A DNA stretch of 18,378 nt, from positions 1 to 18,378 of the forward strand of contig JAFUCW010000082.1 in the NCBI GenBank assembly GCA_017459485.1, in the 5' to 3' direction. The translations under genes were made by a program, and so were the position numbers. The first letter of the stretch is position 1, and each line of letters starts with the position of its first letter. Origin of the DNA: Eggerthellaceae bacterium (GTDB lineage Bacteria; Actinomycetota; Coriobacteriia; Coriobacteriales; Eggerthellaceae). Below the pieces are notes generated by a model. It had not been told where the DNA came from. It did no database searches and saw nothing but the letters and a program-made list of their open reading frames with translations. Shown piece by piece: positions 6,351-16,200 of the stretch.

Positions 6351-7502
6351 TTAAGCTGCTACCTTGTCTTGTGGTGGTTTGCAGCGTTTGCGTGCAAGTG
6401 CGAAGCTAGCCATGAGGCATACAACACCAGCTACGGCGCCAATCCCTGCAGTGACAATCATCAACTGCGCGTTGTCGGAGGTCTTAGCGAGTTCGGATGG
6501 TGTAGTGGAAGACGTCGTGCGTGCCAAAGGCGCGCGTTCTTCGGGTACTGGTGTTGGAGCAGGTTCGGGCGCGTCGTAGTTGGTGGCGCGGAAGTACATC
6601 ACGTCGGGCTCGGTGGAATTGTTACCCATCGCGTAGAGGTAGTCATCTGCATACACTGCAAGCGGGTCGAAGGTGCGGTGATACGACGACGTCCGCGCAT
6701 AGGACGTGGCCGTGTTAGCCGAGTCGAGGATAATGTGCGTATCTTCACCAAGCGTGTCGGAGCCCACTATCGCCACGCCGTCGGGTAGCCCTGCCAGCGC
6801 AAAGTGTGCGCCGATGTCCTGACCCACCACTTCGCCATAGAGCGGATTAGCGCTCTCGAGTGCCGAGGTGATGTTTTCGGTGGTCATCTCGTTCGCTGCG
6901 GCATCGTATGTGAAGCGCAGCAAGTGCTTCTTGGTACCAGCGGAATTACCGTAATCGTCGTAGAGTTCCTCCACGCCGAAGTAATAGATCTTGCTCCCGC
7001 TCGCAGCAACCTTCGAGCCAATGGACTCGAGGAGGCAGGGCATCGAGCCGCCCACCTTTTCGATCTCGCCTGTTTCGGTATTGAGCTTGAAGAAGCAGTT
7101 GGTCACCGCGTTTTGGACGCTCAAACCGTCGGCGCCCTCATTCCCGGACCCCTCGCCCGAGTTATCTTCCACAGAGTACAATTGCCCATCGAGTGCAGCG
7201 AGCTTCGATGTTTCCCCGGCCTCTTCCTCTGTGGGTTCCAGCAGATGGCCTCCTACGAAGAACAGTTGCCCGTCGAGCACAACGATGCTCGACGATTCGG
7301 GGCGCTCTTGCAAACCTCCACCCACGAATCGGCCGCAGAGTCGTATCGCCACAGGCTCGTCGAAAGACCGGGGGATCCGCCGTACAGGTAGAGGCTGCCG
7401 TCGAGCGCCGCAAGCGTGCCCGCTTCGATCTGCTGACCGCGGTAGCTTTCCGGGATGTCCGCGCAGCGCGACCAGGAATCGCTCGCGATGTCGTAGCGCC
7501 AC
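6351..7502 (-). CDS. C-terminal fragment: Kelch-like repeats, Pro-rich stalk, sorting signal
   Basis: The frame is open from GTG 7502, but the first 65 or so residues are Arg-rich and look out of frame. Sensible sequence begins near 7300 (ESSSIVVLDGQLFFVGG). It continues the propeller of the upstream fragment: LAALDGQLYSVEDN, NCFFKLNTETGEIEKVGG, GSKIYYFGVEELYDD, LAVYADDYLYAMGNN. A Pro-rich spacer (APEPAPTPVPEE) follows, then SELAKTSDNAQ (around 6470-6492), a 20-residue hydrophobic segment (MIVTAGIGAVAGVVCLMASF) and a basic tail (ARKRCK). This is the layout of a sortase substrate with a non-standard LAKTSD motif. No ribosome site supports independent translation, so this is best read as the 3' part of a broken gene. 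A 55-base gap separates its stop from the RiPP precursor start. Confidence 0.65.
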   Translation of the reverse strand: MALRHRERFLVALRGHPGKLPRSADRSGHACGARRQPLPVRRIPRSFDEPVAIRLCGRFVGGGLQERPESSSIVVLDGQLFFVGGHLLEPTEEEAGETSKLAALDGQLYSVEDNSGEGSGNEGADGLSVQNAVTNCFFKLNTETGEIEKVGGSMPCLLESIGSKVAASGSKIYYFGVEELYDDYGNSAGTKKHLLRFTYDAAANEMTTENITSALESANPLYGEVVGQDIGAHFALAGLPDGVAIVGSDTLGEDTHIILDSANTATSYARTSSYHRTFDPLAVYADDYLYAMGNNSTEPDVMYFRATNYDAPEPAPTPVPEERAPLARTTSSTTPSELAKTSDNAQLMIVTAGIGAVAGVVCLMASFALARKRCKPPQDKVAA

Positions 7503-7697
7503 ATAGTCTGCGTGTTGAGGTACTGCATCTTTGCCGTGATGGCGTAAATCGACCCGTCGCAGGCAGCCATCGAGTCGAAGAAGCGGTCGTTGCTGTCGGC
7601 CTTGTAGGCATCAAGGTGTACCGGCACCGAAAGCGTGCGCTCGTAGAGCGGGCGGCCGGCGGCCGATTCGGACCGGTAGGAGAAGAGCGCCAGCACC
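7253..7697 (-). pseudogene. Middle fragment of the broken surface protein (Kelch blades)
   Basis: This minus-strand frame holds the link between the subtilase and C-terminal fragments. Sensible sequence runs from about 7697 (LALFSYRSESAAGRPLYERT) to about 7303. Two blade-like units are visible: ACDGSIYAITAK...MWRYDIASDSWSRCADIP and LAALDGSLYLYGG...LWRYDSAADSWVEVC. The WRYD..SDSW pattern is typical of Kelch repeats. After KSAP the frame turns to nonsense (NRRASLCSTGNCSS) and stops at 7253, while the meaning continues in the next frame. It has no start or ribosome site of its own. Confidence 0.65.
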
Positions 7698-9797
7698 GCC
7701 GACCGCAACGTCGTCCACGTAGACCTTCGTCGTGTCGGAAAGCTTACCCGATCCATCGTCCGCACCGAGCCCCATCTTCACGACCACGTACTCTTGACCG
7801 TCGTGTTCCCAGCCGTAAGCGCCGGTTACCACGCCCGGGTCGGGATAGTGCGGCATGCCGGCTTCGGTCTGCTCGCCAACCGTGCCGCCAGCGGCGTAAA
7901 TCTCGTGCGCCTCGTTGGCGGCTTCGATGTAGGCGTCGATGTTATAGCTGAGGTTGGACCATTGACACCAGTAGATGCTGTTGGCAGCCGCTGCGGGCCA
8001 GCCTTTCTTGAGCGCGCTGGCGTAGGCGCTATCGACCTCCACCGCCTTGCCATCGGCGTCGATGCAGGTGAGCGCAACGATGCTACCCGCAGGCTTGAAC
8101 GCGTCGCTCATCGCCAGTTCGGCCGCGATCCACTTGGCATCCGCAGCCGACGTCACCGGAATCGCCATGTAGAAGTAGCCGTTGATAGCCGAAAAGCCGC
8201 GATCGATCGAGAGTTCTTCCTTGGAAAGACTCGAAAGTTCGAGCGCCGTCGAGTTGGTGTCGTCGAAGCCCGCCTCGTCGCTTACGGCACCGATCTGGCG
8301 CGCATCGGCGTTGAATACGGGGTTTTCGCTGTAGAAGAGCACCTTGGGTTGCGCGCCATCGAAGCGCTCCATGCCGCCCACAGAAACCATATCTTTAGCG
8401 GCTGTTGCCTCGGGGTAAAAGCTTGTGAAGAGCGTATTGCTGTGGATCTGGCCGTTCCTTTCGAGCGTCACCGCCTCCGGCATTGTGGAGATGACGTTCG
8501 TCCCCGGCGAAAACACGTCGGTGGAAGCCTGGCCCCAGCAGGTGAAGTCGGAACGCTTGCCGTTAGCCATCGCGCAGTCCACTGTAACGGCATAGGGGCT
8601 GTTGTTGACCATGCCGCCCACTTCAATCGTTTCGTCGAGGTCGACGTTGCGGTTGCCCGAGGCAATTACCGTGTTGACGCCCAGCTTGCCAAGTTCTTCG
8701 ATCATCGCCGTGTAGGCGAAGGCCGGCTGCAGGGTGCCCCACGAGCAGTTGACAACCTTGAGGTTGGTTTCCTTGGCGACGTCGATAAGGAACTGGAATC
8801 CGCTGAGCACGCCGTCTTCGGTCTGTTCGCTGCCATTGCCGCCGAAGATGCGCACTGCGAAGATCTTCGCGCCGTTGGCGATGCCCGAAGTGCCGAAGCC
8901 ATTCCATTGGGCCGCCACTATGCCGGCGACGTGCGTGCCATGTGCGAGGGATGCCGTCGTGCAGGTGCGCGGCATGTCGTCGCCGCTCGCGTTGACGCCG
9001 TATTTGCCGCAGTTGTACTTGGCCTGCTGCTCGGGAGTGAACTCGTAGAGCACGCCCTTAAGGTCGGGGTGCGTGTCGTCAAGCCCCGTATCCATGATGC
9101 ATACGGTACCCGAAGCATTGGCCGGCGCGTTCGCATCGGTGCGCCCCTCGACCCAGCCGGGGACGTTGAGGCTGTAGCCCGTCCCGGGCGAAAGTGGCGT
9201 GGCGGCGGTGGAAAGCGAGTCGTCCGCATACCACAGGTAGGGCGTAAGGTCTGCGGGATTTTCTGCCGCGGCGACCGCCTGCGCGCCGCGGTCCGCCGGG
9301 CTGGTGATAGTGTAGGCGCTGCTCTGCTGGGTGTCGGCGCCCTCGAGGTTGGAAACGTTCACGGTATAGTTGGGTTCGGCGGCCACGACGCGCGGGTCGG
9401 CGTAGAGGTCGCGCAAGATCTGCTCGGTGGTACGCGACGGGTCGCGCACGACCTCGATGCGAAAGGTCTTGTCGTCCGCGACAGTGACACGGTCGCCGAT
9501 TTCGTCGGCCGCGGCGTAGTCGCTAGCAGCGACGGCAGCAACGGCCTGCTCGAGAGCGTCAGACCCCACGGTGGCCAACTGCTCGCTCATCTCGAGCTCG
9601 TCCGTCGAACCGCGCACGACCGCGATGGCCTCGCCTTCTGCGTAGTCGCCTGCGGCAAGCAGGCGCTCGATGGGCACGCGATTCGCAAGATTTGGTGTTT
9701 TCACGATGCCTTGTGCAAGCGTTGCAGTTGGGGCAAGCTGAAGCGCCAACAGCAGCGAAAACAGAATGGACAGGATCCCTTTTGTTTTGCAAACCAT
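7611..9797 (-). CDS. Secreted S8 subtilase-like protein, lacking a visible catalytic serine (N-terminal fragment)
   Basis: The frame encodes 728 residues. A signal peptide (MVCKTKGILSILFSLLLALQ, cut near residue 28) is followed by an I9-like propeptide region (about 55-148, ending DPRVVAAEPNYTV). The subtilase core has Asp236 (CIMDTGLDDTHPDL), His286 (HGTHVAGIVAAQ) and oxyanion Asn382 (VIASGNRN). After SPGTNVIST an insert of about 230 residues contains a jelly-roll-like stretch (TGAYGWEHDGQEYVVVKMGLG...KVYVDDVAVGG). The GTSMA-type serine motif that should follow is absent. From about 7697 the frame turns to Arg/Pro/Leu-rich nonsense (LLLPVRIGRRPPALRAHAFG) and ends, while the neighbouring frame continues as Kelch repeats. 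ATG 9797 has a strong ribosome site (GGAGGAG). The encoded product is unlikely to be an active protease. Confidence 0.8.
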   Translation of the reverse strand: MVCKTKGILSILFSLLLALQLAPTATLAQGIVKTPNLANRVPIERLLAAGDYAEGEAIAVVRGSTDELEMSEQLATVGSDALEQAVAAVAASDYAAADEIGDRVTVADDKTFRIEVVRDPSRTTEQILRDLYADPRVVAAEPNYTVNVSNLEGADTQQSSAYTITSPADRGAQAVAAAENPADLTPYLWYADDSLSTAATPLSPGTGYSLNVPGWVEGRTDANAPANASGTVCIMDTGLDDTHPDLKGVLYEFTPEQQAKYNCGKYGVNASGDDMPRTCTTASLAHGTHVAGIVAAQWNGFGTSGIANGAKIFAVRIFGGNGSEQTEDGVLSGFQFLIDVAKETNLKVVNCSWGTLQPAFAYTAMIEELGKLGVNTVIASGNRNVDLDETIEVGGMVNNSPYAVTVDCAMANGKRSDFTCWGQASTDVFSPGTNVISTMPEAVTLERNGQIHSNTLFTSFYPEATAAKDMVSVGGMERFDGAQPKVLFYSENPVFNADARQIGAVSDEAGFDDTNSTALELSSLSKEELSIDRGFSAINGYFYMAIPVTSAADAKWIAAELAMSDAFKPAGSIVALTCIDADGKAVEVDSAYASALKKGWPAAAANSIYWCQWSNLSYNIDAYIEAANEAHEIYAAGGTVGEQTEAGMPHYPDPGVVTGAYGWEHDGQEYVVVKMGLGADDGSGKLSDTTKVYVDDVAVGGAGALLLPVRIGRRPPALRAHAFGAGTP

Positions 9798-10235
9798 TTT
9801 GCTCCTCCAAAGAAGTTATTGCGCCAAGAGCAAAGCCTTATTGCATTGTTAGTATAGCATCCTGAACACACGACCCCGACTGGCGCATGTCACCTAACAG
9901 AGAAGGATTTGGCTGTAATACGCCGTTCGATTGCAAGGATGCGCGCCGTGGATTTCAAGGGCGTGCATAATGCTTGCAGGATGCTTGCTTCGAAGGGGAC
10001 TAAGGCACATAAATCCCTGCTAATTGCCGATTTTTTCCTTTACAGAAGGGTATCTCATGCTTCATACTTAATGTGGGTACCCCTGCGGGCCCATTTCGTT
10101 GTGCATGCGTAACGTATAAGGTACTTAAGGTTTTAGTTTTGGAAAGCAAACTGGATATACACATACGGCAAATATAAGCTTGATTAATTGAAACTTATAG
10201 TTTTGTTGAAGGGAAAACTTGTGATAGGAAGCAAA
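9798..10235. other. Divergent intergenic region between subtilase and adhesin genes
   Basis: This gap of about 440 bases holds the control regions of two divergent surface-protein genes. Apart from the extended -10 on the left, the right part (10110-10235) is distinctly AT-rich. TATAAG at 10173-10178, with CTGGAT 16 bases before it, is a weak promoter candidate for the adhesin. AGGAAG (10226-10231) is the ribosome site for ATG 10236. A GGGTACCC palindrome lies at 10075-10082, and ATGCTTGC occurs twice near 9970-9990. A 67-codon open frame at 9909-10112 has no credible start signal. No RNA gene was recognised. Confidence 0.5.
9851..9859 (-). promoter_or_regulatory. Extended -10 promoter element for the subtilase gene
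   Basis: On the minus strand TGCTATACT (9859-9851) matches the extended -10 form TGnTATAAT in all but one position. It lies 53 bases upstream of ATG 9797, and no good -35 is needed for this class. Together with the GGAGGAG ribosome site, it suggests expression signals remain intact although the coding sequence is broken. Confidence 0.45.
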
Positions 10236-13200
10236 ATGGGGGCAAAAAGAGTTTTGAACGCAAGGCTTCTGACGGCGCTACTTATAGCCGCATTGATGGC
10301 TGTGGCAGGTGTGAGTGCCTGGAGTGCGCACGAAACGCTGGCGTATGCCAAGGACATTGGCAAGAAGAACGAGCAGGCGTGCAAGGAGTGCGAGGCGGTA
10401 CGAGCAGGTACGGCACCAGCGGGTTATACGGACGTACTGGGCAATAAAGCCGTCTACCGTGGCGGTACTGCCAGATCGGGGCTTCAAAACGGAACGTCGC
10501 TCGACGATGATTCGGACACCTTCGCTAGCCCGCTTCCTTATGGTGACACTTACATTGACGTTACAAGGATCAGGTGGACCGCGACTTCTACCTACATCAT
10601 CGACATCCCCGAAGGTTCTCCCTTCCATTGGGTGGCGACGTCGTCCGCGGGCGCATCGCTGAGGGATGCCAATGGCAGGGTGCCTGAGACCGACCCGATG
10701 GGGCAAAAAAAAGGTATCAGCAAGTGGGTCGGCCAGGAAGGACGGAATACGGCTATTGCCTATGTCGGCCCGCTCAAGGGTTTCCATGACAACTTTACAG
10801 ATGCTGCCAGCGAAACAGGCAATACGAATGAGATTAAGGCCAGTGACTATAATGTTCCCTATCTATATAAGATTGTCTACCCGGAGGCTGTCACTCTGCC
10901 CTCGGGTGTGCGAGGAAACCTCGTTATCATCGTCGACCATGTCGACATCGAGACGACATTTACTGTGGACGAGGATCATCCTCGGATATTGAAAGCTGAG
11001 GATGGCTCTTCCTACACTTATACAGAAGCGATAGTCGCTGTCCAGAACGGTAACAGCATGGCTGCCTCCACGGCAATCATCGATGGCGAGGGCAACTACA
11101 TCACACAGGACCTCGGTGTTGCGAAGACCGCGGATGAGGTGCGCGCCCAGCTTGCGGGCAAGGTTAGCCAGCCCAATATAGACGCTTCCTCCCAGGACAA
11201 GATGCCGCGTGGCGCTACAGGCGTGCATGTGGACATCGAGGTCCAGGTGACGGATGTCGACGGCAAAGAAGTCGAGGGCACGATCTCCTACTCGGCCTAC
11301 GACCTTGACCTTATGAGCTATCAAAACGTGTGGGGCCGCAAGTCGACAGGCGATGACCGCCTTGAGTTTGCGGAAGGTCTGGAGATTGTTTCCGGGTCCC
11401 AGTCCTATGCGCTTGTCCCTGAGTATAACCATGCAAGCGGAACTACCCTCAACACCGGGTGGGTTCCCGTTGGTCCGTATGATGCTGCCTTGAGCTCTCC
11501 CTTGAACATTACCGGTGGGGGCGGCCCTCATGCGGATGGAACTAATTTCCGTTCGATAGGCATCGTCAATTACCGCGACAAAGACGGCACGTGGGACAAA
11601 GCCCTGTTCAATGTGTCGAACAATGCAAATGACGCGCAGACGATGATCACTTTCCCCAACGGAGTGCCTTGGAATGAGAATGGGCAGCTTACAGCTCCGT
11701 ACACGAGCATGAGCCCGAAGTGGCAGGTTTACGCACAGCTTGGATTACCTAGCACTGCGACTGGAGCTGATGTTTTCAACTTGCTCGGCGATGGCTCCTG
11801 GGCTACCGAGCGCGCAGATGACGATACCTTCGATACGGGCTTTGCCGTGCTCCTAGATGCAAAGTCCAGCAAGCTCCGCTGGTCGGGCTCTGCATCCAGC
11901 CAGGGAACTGTTGTCACCACTTTGTTCGACACCACACTCTTTACCTACATCGAACAGACTCACGGTACGGGCGGCGGCATCTACCTGGAGAGCTACAAGA
12001 TCAACGATGAATGCAAGCCTGTTGCCAAGGAAGGCGTTGTTACCATGGGCAGGGGTGCCGAGGCAACCGTGACCGCAGTTCCCGAGGAAGGCTACCGCAT
12101 CAAGGAGTTCCAGATTGGTGGAGCCGGGCTGAAGAGTCCGAAGACTTATACGCTCAAGGACCTGGGCCTTACGCCCGGCACGGCCGGCACAAAAACGGTC
12201 GATGGCATCACCTTCGAGATGAACGCAGATGGCACGGTGGATGTAACGTTTACCGATGTCCAGGATCCGCGGCACATTCACGTGGACTTCACGGCCGACT
12301 ACTACTTCTACAAGATCTGGAAGGGCGACGAAGAGCCCACCAAGCTCGAGCTGACGGCTGTGCCCTACGCTTACATCTTCACCGACGTGACGCTGCCGGT
12401 TCAGACCGACATCGACGCCGAGGGGCATGCGGTCTACACGGATACGCACTTCTCCATCAACGGCACGGAGTACACGGCGGACGACGGCACCAAGTACGTG
12501 CTCAACGCCAACAACACGCTCGAGACGGTTGCAAAGGACGCGGGCGGTAATCCGCTCGTCACGCTGCCGCAAGTCCTGAAGGGCAATGAATTCGTAGGGA
12601 CCGATGACACGAAGTATCCGGTGACCGTCCAGTTCGGCGTGAACTTCGCCATGGGCAATGGGACGGATCCGGATTCGGTCAAGCAGACCTTCACGGTTGC
12701 GAACGAGACCAAATACGCGAACTACGTGACCGTGCTCGAAGATGGCGGTGACATCTCTCGTGGCAACGAGGTGTGGAAGATCAGATATCCGGCCGAGGGC
12801 GTGGAGTCGCTCGGATGGCCTGCGCTGCCCATCGAAACTGAGCCCGCCGCGCACAACGCGAACCACGTTGAGCGCAACTACTGGTTCGTAACGGAAGAAG
12901 CACCGGCTGGCTGGTCGAAGGAAGGCTACGACAACTCGGCGGCCGAGGCGCCCGGCGTGGTGCCGACGATTGAGGGCGAGCACGCCGGCTACTACGACAA
13001 CCATGTCTGGGCTGCGGCGTCGGTCAAGGACTATGTTGCAGCTACCGCGATGATCCAGCAGGAAAACAAGACCAAGAACGCTTTCATGTCGGTCTTCTCG
13101 AAGGACGCGAACACCACCAAGACCACCTACGGCGGCGAAATCTCCAATGTGCCGGCCGTGGTCGTGAAAGGCGAAAAGACCTGGGTCGACTTCAAGAACC

Positions 13201-16200
13201 AGTTCAACACCCGTCAAGATATTTGGCTGCACATCGACGCAGTTGTCGACGGCAAGGTAGTTACCAAGGACATCCTTCCTCCGCAGAAACTCGCTGCCGA
13301 TGCCACCGACGAGACGCAGACGGTTACCTGGGGCGATATGGAGGTCTACGAGACCGACCAGGAAAACGTCGAGATTATCACGAATCTTGCCGACATCCCG
13401 CTGGCGGACGAGCACGGCCAGCGCGTTACCTACGAGCATAAGGAATACGGATCATACGAGGCGAGCAATGGCATTACCTACTGGCTTAACGAGCTGGTGA
13501 AGGTGGATGCGAACGGCAAGACTATCACCTATGTTGTTCGCGAGACGCTCGATGCGGCTGGCACGCAGCCCGTCGAGAAGGACAAGGAAGCAGAAGGTCT
13601 TGTGGGCTATACCGCGGCTGCCGATGAGGTTAATGCGACCGAGTTGGAAGAGACGAAATGGGCCATGATTGGCGATGTTGCGGTGCTCACCTACGAGGGT
13701 AAGCTCAAAAACGAGCTGGCACTCACCGACGTTACCGTGACCAAGATCTGGGACGATGCGCCCGCCACCGAGCATGGTGACGATGTCGACCCTGACAAAC
13801 TGAAGGCCGCCTGGACGCTCTACGAAAGCGATGCGGAAGTCACCGACGAGGGCGATTTGAAGCTCCAGCCCGCTGCGGCCGTGCCCTACGTGAAGTCCAG
13901 TGACGACGAGGTGGGCACCCTCGAAGCCAAGAACGGCTCCGAAGGCGGCAAGGTAACCACGACCTTCACTTGGCACAACATTCCCAAGTACGTGGGCGAT
14001 GGCACGACCGTGCACGAGGCCGTTTACAGCGTGAAGGAAACGCAGCTGGAAAACTACGAGCTGCCCGTCTACAGCGATGAAGACAAGGCGCTTAACGAGG
14101 GCACCGTCACCAACACGCAGAACCCGCCCACGCCAAAAGACGACGAGACTTGGGGCCTGAAGGGCGAGGAACAGACGGGCGAGCCCTCCTTCGAGAAGGG
14201 CACGGCCGACATCGACACTAACACTATCAAGCTGATTGATCCCGCTACTGGCAAGCCAACCGACGAAAAGACAGTTGATGCGCTCGACGCCGAGGGTAAC
14301 AAGATTGGTACCTATACGCTTAACGGTGACGGCACCGTAACCTTCAAGCCCAACGACGACTTTGTGGGCGATCCGCAGCCGGCGAAGCTGCGTGCCACCG
14401 ACAAGAATGGCTTTGAGGTGGATGCCAAGTATCAGCCGCATGTGATAGATGACACCGAGACCGAAGATGTGTCGCGCACCATCCACTACATCTATTCCAC
14501 GGATGGATCCGAGGCCTCAGCGGACTTGACCCAAACGGCAACTTTCACCCGCAAGGCCACGGGTCTTGACCCCGACACTCACGAGCCCATCTGGGGCGAC
14601 TGGGAGCTTACCGAGACGATTGCCGACGTGAAAAGCCCCGAGATCGACGGCTGGAACCCCTCGAGCGAGCTTGTGACAGGCTTCCCGGAGCTCACCTACG
14701 ACACCAAGGATCAGGTTAAAGACGTAACCGTGGTTTACTCGCCCAACCCGCCCGAGGGTTCCCACAAGGCCACCTTCGGTCCCAAGGGCGCCACTCAGAA
14801 GGGCACACCTCCCTTCACCAAGGGCACCGGCGAGATCAAGAAGTACGAGCTCATAGATGGCGAAGGCAACGTGGTGGATAAGCTGCCCGCCTACGACAGC
14901 GACGGCAACGAGGTGGGTACCTACACCATCGATACCACCACCGGCGAGGTAACCTTCACGCCCACAGACCCGGACTTCGTGGGTACACCCACGTCGGCCA
15001 CGGTGCGTGCCACCGACGAGTACGGTGAAACGGCCACGGGCACCTACACGCCTACGACCGTCGAAAATACCGAAACCGAGTCCGTGACCAAGACGATTAC
15101 ACACGTCTACGAGGACGGCACACCTGTGCTCGGCACGGACGGCAACCCACTGGTTAGCACTCAGACGCTTGGTTTCTCGCGCGTTGGCGAAGTTAACCCC
15201 GACACCGGCGAGATTACCTGGCCCGCCTGGGGCAACCAGACCTTCGATGACTGGGATGCGCCCGATGTAGAGGGATACACCCCACACAAGGCAAAGAGTA
15301 CAGGCGAGACCGTAACGGGTACAAGTGGCGACATCGAGGATCAGATTGTTTATAAGCGCGACACCTTCACCGTCGTTTTCACCAACGGCTCCAACGGCAA
15401 GAGCGACGGCAATGGCGACCAGACGGGCGTGCCCTACGGCGAGGATGCCAAGGGCGGTAACACCGTTACGCCCGATGAAGGCTACAAGTTCACAGGTAAG
15501 TATACCTACGTAATTACCAAGAAGGATGGTACGACTGAAACTGGCGAGACCGACGATCCCACCAGTGTGGCTGTAACGGGCAACGTAGTGTTCACGCCCC
15601 TCTACGAAAAACTGCCCACGGTTACCTATATCGACCCGGCAACTGGCCGTGTCATTCAAGTGACCACGCCATTCAATGAGGACGGCACCGAACCCACGCC
15701 TCCCGATCCGCCTACGCGCCCTGGCTTTACCTTTAACGGCTGGGACCGCGAAGTGGATGCCGATGGCAACGTAACCTACAAGGCCAAGTGGACGGCCTGG
15801 AAATATACACTGAAGTACGACGCTAACGGCGGTAGCGGCAGCATGGATGCCCAAAACTTCACGGGCGAGGATTCCAGTGCGGTCTCGAGTAGCAACTCCT
15901 TCACCCGCGATGGCTACAAGTTCACAGGCTTCAAGGCCAAGCTGCCCGATGGTAGCTACTTGAAAGATGCAAACGGCAATGACATGATTTTCACGAGCAC
16001 TGCTGATTTCATGGACTACTTCCTGGAATACGGCGACGGTTCCGAAATCACGCTGGTGGCCCAGTGGGAACCCGTGTCGAACCCCAGCCCGAAGAACGAT
16101 GGCAAGACGCCTTCTACTTCAGGGACTACGCCAGCCTCAACAGCCAAGACGGCCGACAGTGCACCATTAGTACCCTTGAGTGTGCTGGCGCTTCTGGGCT

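Larger units (their letters stand above)
6351..9797 (-). pseudogene. Disrupted cell-surface S8 subtilase with Kelch-like propeller and wall anchor
   Basis: Three successive minus-strand frames read as pieces of one secreted protein. They give signal peptide, propeptide and subtilase (frame 1, 9797 to about 7697), start of a Kelch-like propeller (frame 2, about 7697-7303), and the rest of the propeller plus Pro-rich stalk and sorting signal (frame 3, about 7300-6351). The first switch falls where a catalytic GTSMA-type serine segment would be expected, and no such segment appears in any frame, so sequence has probably been deleted there. The second switch lies at a run of four G (7299-7302) and is restored by one base. 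The combined length is about 1150 residues. The whole is probably an inactivated gene; sequencing error could explain the second break but not the missing serine region. Confidence 0.7.

Noticed and set aside
7553..7585. DSMAACDGS in the middle fragment as a remnant of the subtilase GTSMA motif
   Set aside because: It fits the start of a Kelch blade (ACDGSIYAITAK) and lacks the preceding Gly-Thr and the following Pro-containing helix of a subtilase serine site.
7794..9857. 687-codon open frame on the plus strand opposite the subtilase
   Set aside because: It is antisense to a gene with a signal peptide, subtilase motifs and a strong ribosome site. Its own translation is rich in Arg, Val, His and Ala with no recognisable domain, as expected from a GC-rich complement.
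9909..10112. 67-codon plus-strand open frame in the divergent intergenic region
   Set aside because: TTG start with no ribosome site at proper spacing, and composition unlike a gene.
11853..13439. 528-codon open frame on the minus strand inside the adhesin
   Set aside because: Antisense shadow of the adhesin: no ribosome site, no domain, and the plus strand encodes coherent Cna_B-like sequence.
14517..15854. 445-codon minus-strand open frame opposite the adhesin repeats
   Set aside because: It only mirrors the Thr/Gly/Asp-rich repeat codons of the adhesin and shows no start signal or domain.
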